Source: Acidimicrobiia bacterium (GTDB taxonomy: Bacteria; Actinomycetota; Acidimicrobiia; Acidimicrobiales; Aldehydirespiratoraceae). Taken from it: 45,153 nt of DNA. The stretch is from contig JAHQYM010000011.1 in NCBI GenBank assembly GCA_024421095.1, positions 1 through 45,153 on the forward strand. The letters run 5' to 3'. The first letter of the stretch is position 1, and every line of letters starts with the position of its first letter. Shown here piece by piece: positions 1 through 7,803 of this stretch. The notes under the pieces are model-generated. The model was not told the DNA's origin. It searched no databases and saw nothing but the letters and a program-made list of their open reading frames with translations. Both the position numbers and the translations under genes were made by a program.

Positions 1-363
1 ATCATTCACAAGTACTTCAAGGTCCAGGCCGGCGACCAAGTCTTCCTGCGGGAATTCAACAGCACGACTGTAGAAGAGCCCCAAGTCGTCTACTCCTCGC
101 AAAGCAACATGAACTACAAAATCGAACTTGGTGCGGCCAGGGACGCCAAATACCCGTCCGAAGGCCGTCCAGTAGTGGTCTTTCGACGAGAAGCCAACTA
201 CTCGGTGCAACATCTGTACGTGTTGCTCATGCCAGGGGACCAGGGTCATGCTGAGTTGACGAAGCTAGCCGAGGCAGCTTTCAAGGGACGCGGGAATCAG
301 GTTTGTAGGGTGATCGTCACACGAAGCAGCATCTTGCAGGCATGGCCTGCGTGCCCGTTCTAG
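1..363 (+). CDS. C-terminal part of an unidentified protein, possibly a restriction endonuclease (5' end outside window)
   Basis: The reading frame is open from the first base to a TAG at 361-363, so about 120 residues of a longer protein are visible. An internal ATG at 109 is not needed as a start. The C-terminal part is compact and globular (hydrophobic YVLLMPGD and CRVIVTRSSIL strands, ending AWPACPF), with no recognised motif. Its stop overlaps the stop of the convergent DNA methyltransferase by two bases. Next to two methyltransferases a restriction endonuclease is the obvious guess, but this is inference from position only. Confidence 0.55.
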   Translation: MIHKYFKVQAGDQVFLREFNSTTVEEPQVVYSSQSNMNYKIELGAARDAKYPSEGRPVVVFRREANYSVQHLYVLLMPGDQGHAELTKLAEAAFKGRGNQVCRVIVTRSSILQAWPACPF

Positions 364-1211
364 CTTGATTCTTTAGCCATTAGCGCGTCGTAGGGAAGCA
401 CCTTCGGGCCGCGGGTCCTACGATCTGATGGCTTTCCGAATATCAGAATGTGCTCGTGAAGTGTCTTGAACAGGAAGTTGGGAGGGTAAGGGTAGCTTCC
501 GAAGATCGGCCGCTGCGATCCCCATGACCCCCACCGGCCGCCGGTACCGTCCTTAGACCAGATGACCTCGCCGACAACAACGAATCCGAGACCCCTAAGC
601 GTCACGATGAAGTCAGCTGCGAGCGGAAACGTCAACAGACCGTGGTCGGTGTGCTGGCTCACGTTGGCCGTCACGAGGCAAAGTTTGCGGCCTGGCCGCA
701 GAACGCGAAGGCATTCCCTCCAAACGGGTTCGATCTCCTCAAAGAACTGCCGGTAGCCGTCAACGTTCCCGAGATTGGAACCGTTGCCACCATAATCGGC
801 CTTGTTCCAATAAGGAGGGCTGGTGACGATCAAATCGATGCCGTTGTCCTCCATTGAGGACATGCCACGACTATCGCCAACTGTGACCGACAGAGTCGCA
901 CCCTCCTCGGTCGGCGGCGCGTCGTCGATGATCCGTTTGGCGAACATCTCGTTCTGTTCGATACAAACCGCACTCCGGCCGAGTGGGAGCGCTGCATGAG
1001 CCGTGTTTCCGACGCCCCCAAAGGGGTCAAGGACTGTCTCGCCGACAAAACTGAAGAGTTTGATTAGACGATGTGGGATCTCGACGGGAAAGACGGCCGG
1101 ATGATCCGGGTCAGATGTGTTCGCAACGTGCCAAACCGTCTTTGTCCACTCACGCCACTCCTCCTTCGAAACCCGGCTCTTCTCCTTGATCTCTGGTGGT
1201 ACCTTCGCCAT
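360..1211 (-). CDS. site-specific DNA methyltransferase (SPPY type)
   Basis: S-adenosylmethionine-dependent DNA amino-methyltransferase of 283 residues. The SAM-binding motif I is DPFGGVGNT at residues 62-70, preceded by the FP-containing motif X region (VFPVEIPHRLIKLF, about 40-53). The catalytic motif IV is TSPPYW at 130-135, so the order is X-I-IV with the likely target-recognition part at the C terminus. SPPY is commonest in N4-cytosine enzymes but also occurs in N6-adenine enzymes, so the modified base is not settled. The ATG at 1211 is chosen because GAGAGGA lies just upstream; a GTG at 1229 would add six residues and overlap the upstream gene. The two methylase genes are nearly contiguous (two bases apart), so they are probably co-transcribed as the modification arm of one restriction-modification locus. 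Confidence 0.88.
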   Translation of the reverse strand: MAKVPPEIKEKSRVSKEEWREWTKTVWHVANTSDPDHPAVFPVEIPHRLIKLFSFVGETVLDPFGGVGNTAHAALPLGRSAVCIEQNEMFAKRIIDDAPPTEEGATLSVTVGDSRGMSSMEDNGIDLIVTSPPYWNKADYGGNGSNLGNVDGYRQFFEEIEPVWRECLRVLRPGRKLCLVTANVSQHTDHGLLTFPLAADFIVTLRGLGFVVVGEVIWSKDGTGGRWGSWGSQRPIFGSYPYPPNFLFKTLHEHILIFGKPSDRRTRGPKVLPYDALMAKESS

Positions 1212-1213
1212 GC

Positions 1214-3385
1214 CTAGTCCTCTCTCCACGATGCAAGCGCTCGTTGCAGACCGTAGTCGTTGTCGCTGCGTCCCGCAGTGGTCAGTTCGCGGACGAACTC
1301 TCTGAGTTCATCTGCGAAACTGATCGGAAGCCCAAACGCTTCAAGGAGAGTCCGGTCTGCTAAGTTGAGCAGGTCAGGGCTAGCGTGTGGGCAATAGGAC
1401 AGAGTTGTTTTCCCGCCGTTGAGGCTGATCACCGGATACTTGACGACTTCGTCCCATAGCGACTGACCGATTCTCGCTAACCGTGGGAGCGCTGGAGAAT
1501 ATTGCAGTTCGCCCAGCATCGGTACATCCTGAAGCCAACCGATCGGTACATGAAACGCGTCACGCTCAACCCTCCAGAGCCAGAACAGCAGCCGGCTGGA
1601 CAGCACCGCGTACACAGTGTCGGCCTCTTCTGGAGTCCTCAGCGTCAGCTCAGACAACGGACTAGCGGTGGGGCTCCCGCCGCTTGCTGTGATCGCGGCG
1701 GGCGTTCTGTAGACGTTAAGCCAGTTGTACGCCGTTCCAGCGACGTAGAGCGAGCATTCGTCCCCGTCTGCCTCAGCAGCCGACACGCGTCGTCGATCAA
1801 CCAGAAGGGAATCGAGTGTTCTCAAACTCGGCCTCAGGGCACGATACACGGTCGCTTGAGTGTTCGAACCAACTTTGGGAACTCCGTCAACGAAGGAGTG
1901 ATCGCCCATCTCTACACGGGGGATCCGATCAAATAGTCCATGGCGATTGCTGCTGGTCCATCGCATAACCGGACTCGTAACGAGCCGTCTCCGTTCGGTG
2001 GCGTGCCATGTGACGATGGCTGTTCGCTGCTTTACGTCATCTCCGAAGAGAGCGTCTGGCGTTCGATCAAAGAACTCGAAAGTCCAATGCCCACTCGATT
2101 GAATCGCCGCTTCACGCAACCGGCGCACCGGCTCCGTAGTCGAGTACCCGATCGACATTGGTACGACCAGCGCCCCGGCTCCCTCCGGTCGCAACTGGCT
2201 ACACAACAGTTCGACGAAACCCAGGTAGATGTCGGTGGAGCAGTTGGCGGACTCATACGTACGGAACCGGAAAGCGAGATCTGTGAAGTCGGCGTCTTCG
2301 CCGAGCCGGGAGTACGGGGGATTTCCGACGATCACATCGAAGCGCTCCGCCAGCCACGCAACCGGCACCGAGCCTCTCGAGAACAAGTTCCCCTGACCAC
2401 CGAGACCGTCGAGAACGGCAAGGGTGTTGGCGGCGAGAAGCTGCCCTCGGATCCGCCACCAAAGATCGAACACGGTCTCGCCTAGCGGTGGGCGAGACGC
2501 CAGCACGTAGTCGACAAGCAACACGAACGAAGCCATGTCGACCGCGCACTCATCGATGTCGACACCATGCAGACACGATATTGCCTGGTCTGGTGTGTAG
2601 TCGCGCGCAAGAAGCTCCTTGAAAGTTGACCGCAGAAAGACCCCTGTGCCAAGCGCAGGGTCCAGAACCCGTGGGTGAGGCCCAAGCCTCGCTTGGCTTA
2701 GGGCAGTTGAAACGATGTGTTCTGCTACGTCAGTCGGCGTGTAGAAAGACCCCCGCTGTTTACGGGTCGCACGTGCAGTACCGTTGCCGGTACCCTGCAC
2801 GATGTTTCGTCGGTACTCGTGAGGTATCGGATCGAGCGCGTACGGAAGCATTTCAAGGACTCCCTCGCGACTTACCAGTTCGGCAAGGAGCGCCTGTGCT
2901 CGCTCCAACTCTGCTACGGGCATCATCGCCGCCGTTGCGGTAGAGCCAGTGAACCAGCGCTCGGCGTCTAACAGCGAACTCCCACGATCCAGATAGCCGA
3001 GGAGCACACCACAAACCCATGCAGTGACAAGTCTGCGGCTCGCGCGATTGATCGAACCAAGGAGGAGCGCTGAGTTATGGCACGGACCCGGCTCAGCAAG
3101 TACCGTTGACACTTCGCCCAGCGCCACCAGCGCCTCGCAGACGGTCTGTTCGGCTTGGAGCAGGCCCCTACTCCAGCGGGATGCCTCCGTCGTGAAAGGA
3201 CGTCCAGCGATCGCCACGGACCTTGGCTCCCTAGCTTCGCTAAGGGGGCTGGGTCCCAACATCCGTGGCAGGTCAACAACATCCGTCATTGCTAGCTGAG
3301 CATACTCGACAGCCGCCATCTGAGCGCGCGAAATTTTGCGCGAACGGGATTGAACTACAGATTTGGAATTTGACACAACGGACAT
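1214..3385 (-). CDS. N6-adenine DNA methyltransferase (NPPY type)
   Basis: Large DNA adenine methylase, 723 residues from the chosen start. It has the FYTP element (RGSFYTPTDVA, about residue 215), SAM motif I DPALGTGVFL (about 241-250) and catalytic NPPY (355-358, in FDVIVGNPPYSRL). That arrangement is typical of the N6_Mtase family found in type I, type II gamma-class and type IIG enzymes. No PD-(D/E)XK motif is evident in the N-terminal 200 residues, so I do not call it a fused restriction enzyme. The frame is open back to 3463, but the ATG at 3385 has GGAG about eight bases upstream and gives the N terminus MSVVSNSK. The second methylase follows two bases after the stop. Confidence 0.88.
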   Translation of the reverse strand: MSVVSNSKSVVQSRSRKISRAQMAAVEYAQLAMTDVVDLPRMLGPSPLSEAREPRSVAIAGRPFTTEASRWSRGLLQAEQTVCEALVALGEVSTVLAEPGPCHNSALLLGSINRASRRLVTAWVCGVLLGYLDRGSSLLDAERWFTGSTATAAMMPVAELERAQALLAELVSREGVLEMLPYALDPIPHEYRRNIVQGTGNGTARATRKQRGSFYTPTDVAEHIVSTALSQARLGPHPRVLDPALGTGVFLRSTFKELLARDYTPDQAISCLHGVDIDECAVDMASFVLLVDYVLASRPPLGETVFDLWWRIRGQLLAANTLAVLDGLGGQGNLFSRGSVPVAWLAERFDVIVGNPPYSRLGEDADFTDLAFRFRTYESANCSTDIYLGFVELLCSQLRPEGAGALVVPMSIGYSTTEPVRRLREAAIQSSGHWTFEFFDRTPDALFGDDVKQRTAIVTWHATERRRLVTSPVMRWTSSNRHGLFDRIPRVEMGDHSFVDGVPKVGSNTQATVYRALRPSLRTLDSLLVDRRRVSAAEADGDECSLYVAGTAYNWLNVYRTPAAITASGGSPTASPLSELTLRTPEEADTVYAVLSSRLLFWLWRVERDAFHVPIGWLQDVPMLGELQYSPALPRLARIGQSLWDEVVKYPVISLNGGKTTLSYCPHASPDLLNLADRTLLEAFGLPISFADELREFVRELTTAGRSDNDYGLQRALASWRED

Positions 3386-3753
3386 GGGGATCTCCATTCT
3401 TGGGTGCCGCTGAAAGCCGGAACGGTCAACGTATCGAGGCGGTGTGACAGTGCCCGATATCACAGCCGCTAAATCTGGAATCCACCGATGGGTTTGTGGG
3501 GTTGACGGTTTGGGGCCGGGTGTTCGCGGTGCTGGTGTGTGCGCGGGCCGAGGAATGGAAAGGGTTCGGGGTTGGGGTCGTGTTGGGTTGGCGGCGCTTG
3601 GGGGCTGTGTCTGAGTCGGGCCGGGTGCTGTGTTGGCCGATCAGTTGAGCAGGGGCAGATTGCGGATCTGTTACCGTGCGCGGGTTATGGTCCACCGTCA
3701 CGGCGATGTGGGTCTGGTGGCTAGTCGGAACTGCTGCAACAGTTCCTCTTGGG
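3386..3753. other. intergenic stretch, no gene recognised
   Basis: About 370 bases with strong G-over-C skew on the plus strand and no frame that looks like a protein. A perfect 7-base inverted repeat (GGAACTG, six-base loop, CAGTTCC) lies at 3727-3746. It is not followed by a T-run on either side, so it is only a weak terminator candidate. The stretch probably holds the promoter of the methylase pair near 3400, but no clear boxes are visible. Confidence 0.4.
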
Positions 3754-3754
3754 T

Positions 3755-3860
3755 CATTCTGCGACCGGGTTGAGGCGGTTCTTGATGCAGCGAAGCAGAT
3801 TGAGTCCCGTGAGGGCCGAGGACTTGGGATTCTCGTCATCGCGAGCGAACGGATGCTCGC
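3755..3860 (-). pseudogene. orphan 3' tail of an aspartate dehydrogenase gene
   Basis: Read on the minus strand this encodes ENPKSSALTGLNLLRCIKNRLNPVAE. The intact aspartate dehydrogenase in this window (5556-6350) ends ENPKSSALTALNLARCIENRLNPVVI. About 85 bases match at nucleotide level (3755-3839 against 5563-5647) with scattered substitutions. Upstream of the conserved tail the frame diverges immediately. It is a decayed fragment from a second copy of the gene, or from a duplication of its end. Confidence 0.7.
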
Positions 3861-3889
3861 CAGTGGGCTTCCGGCGGACACCGATGCCG

Positions 3890-4085
3890 CTACGGCGACC
3901 AAGGTCGGCTCGGTGGTCCACGCTCTCTGCGTGCGCGACGGGCACCCGGTTCCGCCCTGGGTGATGCAGGCGCGCTCACCGGTGGAGGTGCCGCTGGTGC
4001 CCGCCGCGGATCTGTTGTTGCCATTCGGTCAGCGGATGCGCCGGTGTGCCCTAGCGTGGTGCGGTCACCGGTGGGTCTACTTCTC
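3890..4085 (+). pseudogene. possible fragment of an actinobacterial hypothetical protein
   Basis: In one plus-strand frame the translation reads like the C-terminal half of a small protein: KVGSVVHALCVRDGHPVPPW, then a conserved-looking LVPAADLLLPFGQRMR and a final Cys/His-containing segment. It resembles C-terminal parts of short actinobacterial proteins that occur beside mobile or toxin-antitoxin genes, but I cannot name the family. There is no start and the frame runs on into the IS30 remnant out of phase, so it is a fragment if it is anything. Confidence 0.3.
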
Positions 4086-4099
4086 GGCAGCGACCCAGC

Positions 4100-4240
4100 A
4101 ACGAACAAACCGACGGGCTGCTGCGACGATGGCTACCCAAAGGCACCAACCTCAACTTGAACCCCATACACCTCGCGCTCATCTAAGACGCCCTCAACCA
4201 CATGCCCCGCAAACTCCACAACTGGAAACCTACACAACAC
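4100..4240 (+). mobile_element. IS30-family transposase remnant (C-terminal end)
   Basis: In the frame starting at 4100 the translation gives NEQTDGLLRRWLPKGTNL, then an in-frame TAA, then DALNHMPRKLHNWKT. This is the conserved end of IS30-family transposases (NENTNGLLR-Y-PKGTDL, then LN-RPRK-L-WKTP). Only this end is left, interrupted by a stop codon, and no terminal inverted repeats are visible. It marks an old insertion and partial deletion in the decayed region between the methylases and the DUF1295 gene. Confidence 0.7.
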
Positions 4241-4374
4241 GTCTACACTATGCTCTGTCGCAACCACCGATAGAACTTGGCGTGGCCCGGCCATGCTGGC
4301 TGGTCCTCGATAAGGAAGATGCGCCGCAGCGCCGCGAGGTCAGTGGTAGCCGTCCTCTGCTTGTCGTCCACGGG

Positions 4375-5226
4375 TCAGGCTCTCCGCCGTTCGGTTTTGC
4401 GAGGTTTCTGTAGAAAGCCGAGTGGCACCAATCGAGGCACCGTGGTTTGGTAGTTTCTGTAAGTGGGGTACTTCTCGCTGGAGATCTTCTCTGTGAGGGT
4501 TGTTGAACCTTGGAACAGCAGGATCAGGAGGGGGAAACCGAGCCCAGTCCAATGCCAGATTTCGTTCGACGCGGATACGGCGAAGGCGTAGAAGGCTGTC
4601 CACAATCCCATCTCGGAGAAGTAGTTGGGATGACGCGAGAATCGAAACAGTCCCCTATCCATGAAAGGTTCCACCTCGATTCCGTCGGCGAGTCGACGCT
4701 TTTTGGTCTGCTGGAAGCGCCACATCTGCGCGTCAGCGGTGCTCTCGAGTGAAAGGAACATTAGGAACACCGCAGTGGCTAGGTAGTCCAACCAACGCAG
4801 CGGCCGTTCGGAATGAACCCACGCTTGATGGATGGGCGAAGTGAACAGCCAGATGATCGCCATCTGACCGAAAGAGACGAACACGAAGTTGAGTAGCTGG
4901 AACCAGAACCGGCCGAAGCGTTCGCGGAGATAGTCCCACCGGTAGTCCTCTCCGCTGAGCCGGTAGCCGCCCTTCATCGCCAGGTTGGACGTCAGCCGGA
5001 TCGCCCAAATCGTGACCAGCACGGTCATGAGGTTGACGCGTGCAGAACCGAAACCCAGATCGGCGGCAACCATCACGCATAACACCGCCGGGACCAACGA
5101 CCACAAGCGGTCCACCCAGGAATAGTCGTCCGTCAGCAACGAGAGCACCCAACAGAGCGCGGCCAAGGAGACGCACACATACACCGTGTCCCCGTAGGGG
5201 GTGCCCGCGAGAACACTCGGGATCAT
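4375..5226 (-). CDS. DUF1295 / steroid 5-alpha-reductase-like integral membrane protein
   Basis: A 283-residue polytopic membrane protein. It has several hydrophobic segments, the sequence DRLWSLVP near residue 40, and a C-terminal part with FRFSRHPNYFSEMGLW (about 193-208) and a final SSEKYPTYRNYQ motif. These are hallmarks of the DUF1295 family, whose C-terminal domain is related to steroid 5-alpha-reductases and isoprenylcysteine methyltransferases. Substrate and reaction are unknown for this group; NAD(P)H-linked reduction of a lipid or sterol-like double bond is the usual guess. The gene stands alone between a transposase remnant and a PIN-domain remnant. Confidence 0.85.
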   Translation of the reverse strand: MIPSVLAGTPYGDTVYVCVSLAALCWVLSLLTDDYSWVDRLWSLVPAVLCVMVAADLGFGSARVNLMTVLVTIWAIRLTSNLAMKGGYRLSGEDYRWDYLRERFGRFWFQLLNFVFVSFGQMAIIWLFTSPIHQAWVHSERPLRWLDYLATAVFLMFLSLESTADAQMWRFQQTKKRRLADGIEVEPFMDRGLFRFSRHPNYFSEMGLWTAFYAFAVSASNEIWHWTGLGFPLLILLFQGSTTLTEKISSEKYPTYRNYQTTVPRLVPLGFLQKPRKTERRRA

Positions 5227-5243
5227 TTGGTTGCTCCCCTCAT

Positions 5244-5513
5244 CTAGCCAGGCGCCAAGGTGAGTCCCAGATTAGCGGCGGCGACGACGAGATCGTGGTC
5301 GCCGCTGGCGAAGACTGTGTCCTCATCGGCAACTGTGCGCGCCGCAGCGAGGCGAACGGCATCGTAGCCGCGTAGATGCTGCTCTTCGGTCAAGTCGCCC
5401 GCAATTCGGACCAGTCGTTCGGTGATCTCAATGTGGGCGACTTGGGCAATGAGGTCGTCGAGCAACGCGACCGCAGAAACAAGCCCTCTGTGGGTCAGCC
5501 GCCACTCAGGCCT
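5244..5513 (-). pseudogene. PIN-domain (VapC-like) toxin, C-terminal remnant
   Basis: The last 70 or so residues match the C-terminal half of VapC-type PIN domain ribonucleases: EEQHLRGYDAVRLAAAR, then EDTVFASGDHDLVVAA. The RGYDAV Asp and the (S/T)xDxD-type acidic cluster are conserved metal-binding positions. The N-terminal half, including the first catalytic Asp, is missing: upstream of about 5465 the frame stays open but has no PIN features. No antitoxin gene is adjacent. It is best read as a dead toxin fragment in a decayed accessory region. Confidence 0.65.
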
Positions 5514-5555
5514 GCGGTTGTGTGTTTGATTCGTGGGTATGGGTCTCGTCTTGGG

Positions 5556-6350
5556 TTATATGACGACTGGGTTGAGGCGGTTCTCGATGCAGCGAGCCAG
5601 ATTGAGTGCGGTCAGGGCCGAGGACTTTGGGTTCTCTTTGAGTGGCTTGTTTCGCAGGACGACGGAGAGTTCACCGAATTGTCCTTCGGCGCGGATCTCG
5701 TGTCGGTTGACCATTGCGTTTGGGTCCGCGATCAGCGTCACCCGGGTCGTCTGCGGTCCTGTGCCGGCCAATGCCGTGGTGAGGGCCGCGTTGGCGTTCT
5801 CGGGGAACCGCGAGGCTGCTTCGCGCGCTGTACAGCTGAAGAACGCTTCGGCTCCGGTGAGTGCATGCAGGTCGCACAGATCCTCCGCTGGGGTGCCCAG
5901 CCATGCCAGCGGGGGCTTGATGATGTGATGTTCGACCGTGTCGATGCCGATTTTGCTTGCTGCGGCCAACGCGTCCACACCTCCGAGCGCGCCGGGCGGC
6001 ACATGGATCTGGGCCCCCGCGCGGACGGCCAACTGTGTGAGGTCATCGAGAACGCCCGGTTCCGCGAAGGCAGAGACCGATGTGACAACGAAGTCAACGC
6101 CCTCTGAAAGAGCGGCCCGGCCCCACGGGACGACGGTGTGGCGACCAGCCGCCTCAACGACCATCTCCGCTTCAACCTGACCGAGTTCTTGTGGACGGGT
6201 AAGCACCAGCGCCTCCGGCGGAAGGCCCGAGCGGGGCTTCGCCGGGTCGCGCACCGCAACCGCCACGATCTCCACTCGGGCACCGCGGTCACGCAACAGC
6301 CGGGCTGTCGCTCGGGCGATCGCACCCCAACCCACCAAGACCAGCCGCAA
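5556..6350 (-). CDS. nadX: L-aspartate dehydrogenase (NadX-like)
   Basis: NAD(P)-dependent aspartate dehydrogenase, which makes iminoaspartate for NAD synthesis or deaminates aspartate. The N terminus carries a Rossmann start (LVLVGWGAIARATARLL), followed by VVEAAGRHTV and the family core with PPGALGGVDAL and IIKPPLAW. It ends in the typical SSALTALNLARCI helix. From the TTG at 6350 (GAGG eight bases upstream) it is 264 residues, the usual family length. The frame stays open to a TTG at 6530, but those 60 residues have no family counterpart and contain a duplicated ATGLRLV segment caused by a 39-base direct repeat. No quinolinate genes (nadA, nadC) are adjacent. Confidence 0.8.
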   Translation of the reverse strand: MRLVLVGWGAIARATARLLRDRGARVEIVAVAVRDPAKPRSGLPPEALVLTRPQELGQVEAEMVVEAAGRHTVVPWGRAALSEGVDFVVTSVSAFAEPGVLDDLTQLAVRAGAQIHVPPGALGGVDALAAASKIGIDTVEHHIIKPPLAWLGTPAEDLCDLHALTGAEAFFSCTAREAASRFPENANAALTTALAGTGPQTTRVTLIADPNAMVNRHEIRAEGQFGELSVVLRNKPLKENPKSSALTALNLARCIENRLNPVVI

Positions 6351-6453
6351 CCCGGTTGCCTCGCGTGCCGTGGCGGGTTCTTGGGTTTGTTGGTGGGTGG
6401 GTTGATCGCTACGGACCAGTCGCAACCCGGTTGCCTCGCCCACCGTGGCGGGT
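6340..6453. repeat. pair of 39-base direct repeats at the nadX start
   Basis: About 39 bases at 6340-6377 recur at 6414-6453 with few mismatches. The shared core includes CGCAACCCGGTTGCCTCG and CCGTGGCGGGT. On the minus strand each copy carries the GAGG ribosome-binding motif and the TTG start context of nadX, so the gene has a second copy of its own initiation region about 75 bases upstream. Confidence 0.75.
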
Positions 6454-6457
6454 GTGC

Positions 6458-6742
6458 TCACTTGTGCCACAGCTTGAAGCAACCAGCGGGGGCTTCGGGG
6501 GGTTCCTTGCCCGGTTGCACGGCCCCGCAATGACCGCGGGCACCCAGTTCGTCATCCCAGTAGAAGCGCTCGAACAGCGGAGTCAACCAACTCACGATGC
6601 TGGTCAGGATCGTATCCACGCGATGCACGAGCGGCGGGCCCTCAAAGCGGTGCCACTCAAAGCGATGCCGGTCAAAGGCATCCTTCTCCCGTTCGGGGCG
6701 CAGCGTCAACAGTATCGGTAGGTGTCTGATGGTTTCAAGCAC
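6458..6742 (-). CDS. hypothetical small protein
   Basis: A 94-codon frame with a GTG start, on the same strand as its neighbours and lying between nadX and the hydrolase. It is rich in charged and aromatic residues (FDRHRFEWHRFEG) followed by a hydrophobic helix (VDTILTSIVSWLTPLFERFYW). The HRFE part comes from a short 14-15 base tandem repeat near 6645-6685. I do not recognise a family. It overlaps the extended form of nadX but not the 264-residue form. It may be a real small gene or a chance frame. Confidence 0.35.
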   Translation of the reverse strand: MLETIRHLPILLTLRPEREKDAFDRHRFEWHRFEGPPLVHRVDTILTSIVSWLTPLFERFYWDDELGARGHCGAVQPGKEPPEAPAGCFKLWHK

Positions 6743-6772
6743 AGGGTTGAGATCGAAGGGGAAGCGCCCGCT

Positions 6773-7507
6773 TCAGTCCCGTCCGGCCTCGATGATCTTG
6801 GTGGCTAGCAGCTCTGGATTCGAGAACAGTGCCTCGTGTCCGCCGGGCATCGCCACGATGCGGGCCAAGCCCAGCCGGGCGCTGAAGCGTGGGTGCCATG
6901 CGTACTCGCCGTGGGGCATGGCGATGTCCTCAGTGCAGTTGATGTAGGACTTGGCGATGGGCAAATCCCAGAAACGCTTCAGGCTCAACTTGTCCGACAG
7001 GGTCTTGCGGGGGTGAGGGCTCGTCAGCTCGTAGGCTCGCTGGGCTTGCGCGAGGTCCATGTCGTTGCAGAAGACCTCGCGCCACACCACGAACGGCAAC
7101 ACACACGACCCGTCGCCGCGCTCGGCTGCACTGCCGTCCATCATGTCCTTGTAGTGGGGTGGGCTGACATCGTCGATCGACTCGCCGTCGAGCAGCACAA
7201 AAGCGTTCCAGTAGACGAGGCGCTTGATGCGTTCCCCGATCGCCTCGGCGACCGCGGAGATGATCGTGCCGCCGTAGCTGTGCCCCACGAGGACGATGTC
7301 GCTCAACTCGTTCTGCTCAATGTACGCCACCGCCGATGCGGAAGCGGCCTCGTGGCCGATCCTGCGGTCGATGTCGTCCCCGTGGCCGTTGCCAGCCAGT
7401 GTCGGGGTGTGAACGGTGTGTCCCTCGGCGCGGATACGCTGGGCTACGTCGGACCACCCCGACCCGTCATGCCATGCCCCGTGGATAAGAACGTAAGTGT
7501 CGGCCAT
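6773..7507 (-). CDS. alpha/beta hydrolase
   Basis: A 244-residue alpha/beta-hydrolase fold protein. It starts TYVLIHGAWHDGSGW (oxyanion-hole HG), has the nucleophile elbow GHSYGG with Ser77, and a late PGGHEAL motif that supplies the catalytic His. The HGAWHDGSGW start places it near the salicylate-esterase/hydroxynitrile-lyase-like group often annotated as esterase. The substrate cannot be told. The ATG at 7507 is preceded by AGGAGGA at ideal spacing, so the longer open frame back to 7588 is not used. It is followed by the small hypothetical and nadX on the same strand, but no functional link is apparent. Confidence 0.88.
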   Translation of the reverse strand: MADTYVLIHGAWHDGSGWSDVAQRIRAEGHTVHTPTLAGNGHGDDIDRRIGHEAASASAVAYIEQNELSDIVLVGHSYGGTIISAVAEAIGERIKRLVYWNAFVLLDGESIDDVSPPHYKDMMDGSAAERGDGSCVLPFVVWREVFCNDMDLAQAQRAYELTSPHPRKTLSDKLSLKRFWDLPIAKSYINCTEDIAMPHGEYAWHPRFSARLGLARIVAMPGGHEALFSNPELLATKIIEAGRD

Positions 7508-7803
7508 TGAGTCATCCTCCTGTCTCGATGATCGGTCTGTGCCATCTCCCATGCTGACTCCCGTGCCGCACGAGTTCGGCGCGCACAATTATGGGGCTCC
7601 GCATCCCCCGGCGCAAATACCAAACGCGTCAGCAGACCTATCGCTTCTGGTATGAACATGACCCCGGCAGCGTGACCAGCTTTGTTGCGTCAAGGTTTTG
7701 TGTTTCCGCAACGGGGGTGCCGTGCTACAAACCACAAATATGCTGCACGCACGTTTTTCGCCTATTCTGTGAATCAGTTGACGCACCTACAGATACGTTT
7801 GGA
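7508..7803. other. intergenic stretch
   Basis: About 295 bases between the hydrolase start and the lipoprotein stop, both on the minus strand. It contains the hydrolase ribosome-binding site next to 7507 and presumably its promoter. No gene, repeat or RNA is recognised. Confidence 0.4.

Noticed and set aside
6836-7510. A 224-codon plus-strand frame opposite the hydrolase
   Set aside because: The hydrolase has clear family motifs and a strong ribosome-binding site; the opposite frame has neither.
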